Made by a program: the position numbers and the translations under genes. Of a stretch of 64,000 nucleotides of DNA, positions 63,201 to 64,000 are shown piece by piece (position 1 is the first letter of the stretch; the number at the start of each line of letters is the position of its first letter). The stretch is from Tubiluchus corallicola (lineage: Eukaryota > Priapulida > Priapulimorpha > Priapulimorphida > Tubiluchidae), in NCBI GenBank assembly GCA_030141605.1, contig JAQGDQ010000034.1, positions 124,001 to 188,000 on the forward strand, given 5' to 3'. The notes below the pieces were generated by a model. It had not been told where the DNA came from, did not search any database, and saw nothing but the letters and a program-made list of their open reading frames with translations.

Positions 63201-63588
63201 CAGTTTTTCCATTGATAACTAAAACATTTCTTCTCACCTCTTTTCTTTTTCTTTTTTTGATTTGCTTTCCTGCGTGCATCTGTTGTTTTGGTTGTGGTGC
63301 AGGCGAACGATCAAAAAGCAATGGGACTGCATCCGCTTTCAGTCTCCTTTTTACAGGTGGTGGCGGCAGTCCCATAATTCTATGATACATGCTTTCTTCA
63401 AAGCAATCGTGGGTAAAATGTTTCGAGCAAAGTCTGCTTGCTGGAGTCACTGTAAAATCTGGATGTCCCATGTGATGAAGCCACCTTTTTAGCAGGTCAG
63501 GCTTATTTAGAGGGAAACGATGCCAGGATAACCCAGGATCTTTTGTCCTGTGTGTGTTGCCGCAGTTTGGTGCTTTACAAATGGGCAT
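60268..63588 (-). CDS. THAP-domain DNA-binding protein
   Basis: Minus strand, at least four coding exons: 63588-63238, 62796-62763, 61097-60741 and 60524-60268. Phases join (0,1,1); 999 nt, 332 residues. Residues 1-90 form a THAP zinc finger of the C2CH type: MPICKAPNCG, LSWHRFPLN, then RWLHHMGHPDF and ASRLCSKHFTHDCFE. A proline-rich LPPPPVKRRLK and a basic KKRKRKE segment, a likely nuclear signal, follow. The C-terminal half has KALSVLLEF, then IPVCKSTFMSVFG joined across a splice to ISEERVSTVAKYYVE; this C-K-x-F ... ISE-R-V pattern is also seen in uncharacterised invertebrate nuclear and transposon-related proteins. Exon 2 may use a second in-phase donor at about 62697 (GTTTGT), and a further exon (62560-62680, containing LLDAVIGFNSKQHFNRF) is possible. 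Start 63588 is preferred over 63612 because THAP domains usually begin at MPxC. Target genes unknown. Confidence 0.85.
61100..62540 (-). other. Large intron of the THAP gene
   Basis: Contains a 138-codon minus-strand open stretch (62384-61968) without splice, codon or domain support. Otherwise AT-rich with no repeat recognised. Confidence 0.4.
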
Positions 63589-63612
63589 TGTCCGTATACT
63601 ATGGCTTATCAC

Positions 63613-64000
63613 AGTATTGATAAGGCTATAATAACCAGCAGCTTTTCAACAGACTCCACATTGTACCAGTCTGAAGCCAAGTAATCCCATTAGCCATCGT
63701 GGCTCACGATGCACTGTCTCTTACGCCTAAAGATATGTTAGTCAAATTCTCTTATACCCTATCCACACACGTCAAGATTAATCTATAAAATGTTTGTACG
63801 ATAGTATGAATTTTCAAGCAAAGTACATGAATCAAATGCACAGGAACACTGTTAATTTGCAAAACCGTTATACATTTTGCTCATCTCTTCATAACTTACA
63901 TGTAACTAACTATATATTGTCACAACCCAAATTTGTATTGCTATTTGTTGCAAATGGCTCTGAAAATTTTCATCTACAGCAAGTCCTTGCTTAATGACGT
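63613..64000. other. Region upstream of the THAP gene start
   Basis: Expected to hold the 5' UTR and promoter of the THAP gene on the minus strand. No distinctive motif identified. Confidence 0.4.

Overview
This is an AT-rich, intron-rich piece of an animal nuclear genome, probably from an invertebrate. The basis is spliced genes for Golgi glycosyl- and sulfotransferases, a THAP-domain protein and a QPRT enzyme, among many decayed BEL/Pao, copia-like, Gypsy-like, non-LTR, hAT and Merlin elements. I cannot name the species. No bacterial or organellar genes, rRNA genes or intact tRNA genes were seen.

Left arm (1-20.6 kb). Three head-to-tail copies of a ~2.15 kb unit lie at 861-7019. Each can be read as a very small gene: a first exon ending in ATG-AC, a ~1.2 kb intron, a variable second exon and, in copies 1 and 2, a short last exon. 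Introns and flanks are almost identical between copies, while exon 2 differs strongly and its length changes only in multiples of three. This is the most unusual signal in the window. Copy 3 runs into a degraded hAT transposase. Beyond it lies a dense bed of dead transposable elements: BEL/Pao pol, an unidentified broken ORF, a copia-like RNase H, a Merlin/IS1595-type transposase, a non-LTR reverse transcriptase carrying two nested DNA transposons, and Gypsy-like pieces.

Middle (22.8-45.7 kb). Four genes for secretory-pathway glycan enzymes lie in about 23 kb: an EXTL2-like GT64 transferase (minus strand, five coding exons, complete at 306 aa), two tandem carbohydrate sulfotransferases of the HNK-1/CHST8-14 family (plus strand), and an XXYLT1-like xylosyltransferase (plus strand). 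Exon phases would let the two sulfotransferases share one membrane-anchor exon.

Right arm (46-64 kb). A broken non-LTR pol holds a 439 bp solo LTR with a 5 bp target duplication. Then come two minus-strand genes: QPRT (five coding exons, 322 aa) in NAD synthesis from tryptophan, and a THAP-domain gene with at least four coding exons. Introns and spacers hold minisatellites, microsatellites, inverted-repeat elements and tRNA-derived SINE fragments.

Exon boundaries come from reading splice signals and checking that phases join and totals divide by three. No alignment, RNA or database evidence was available.
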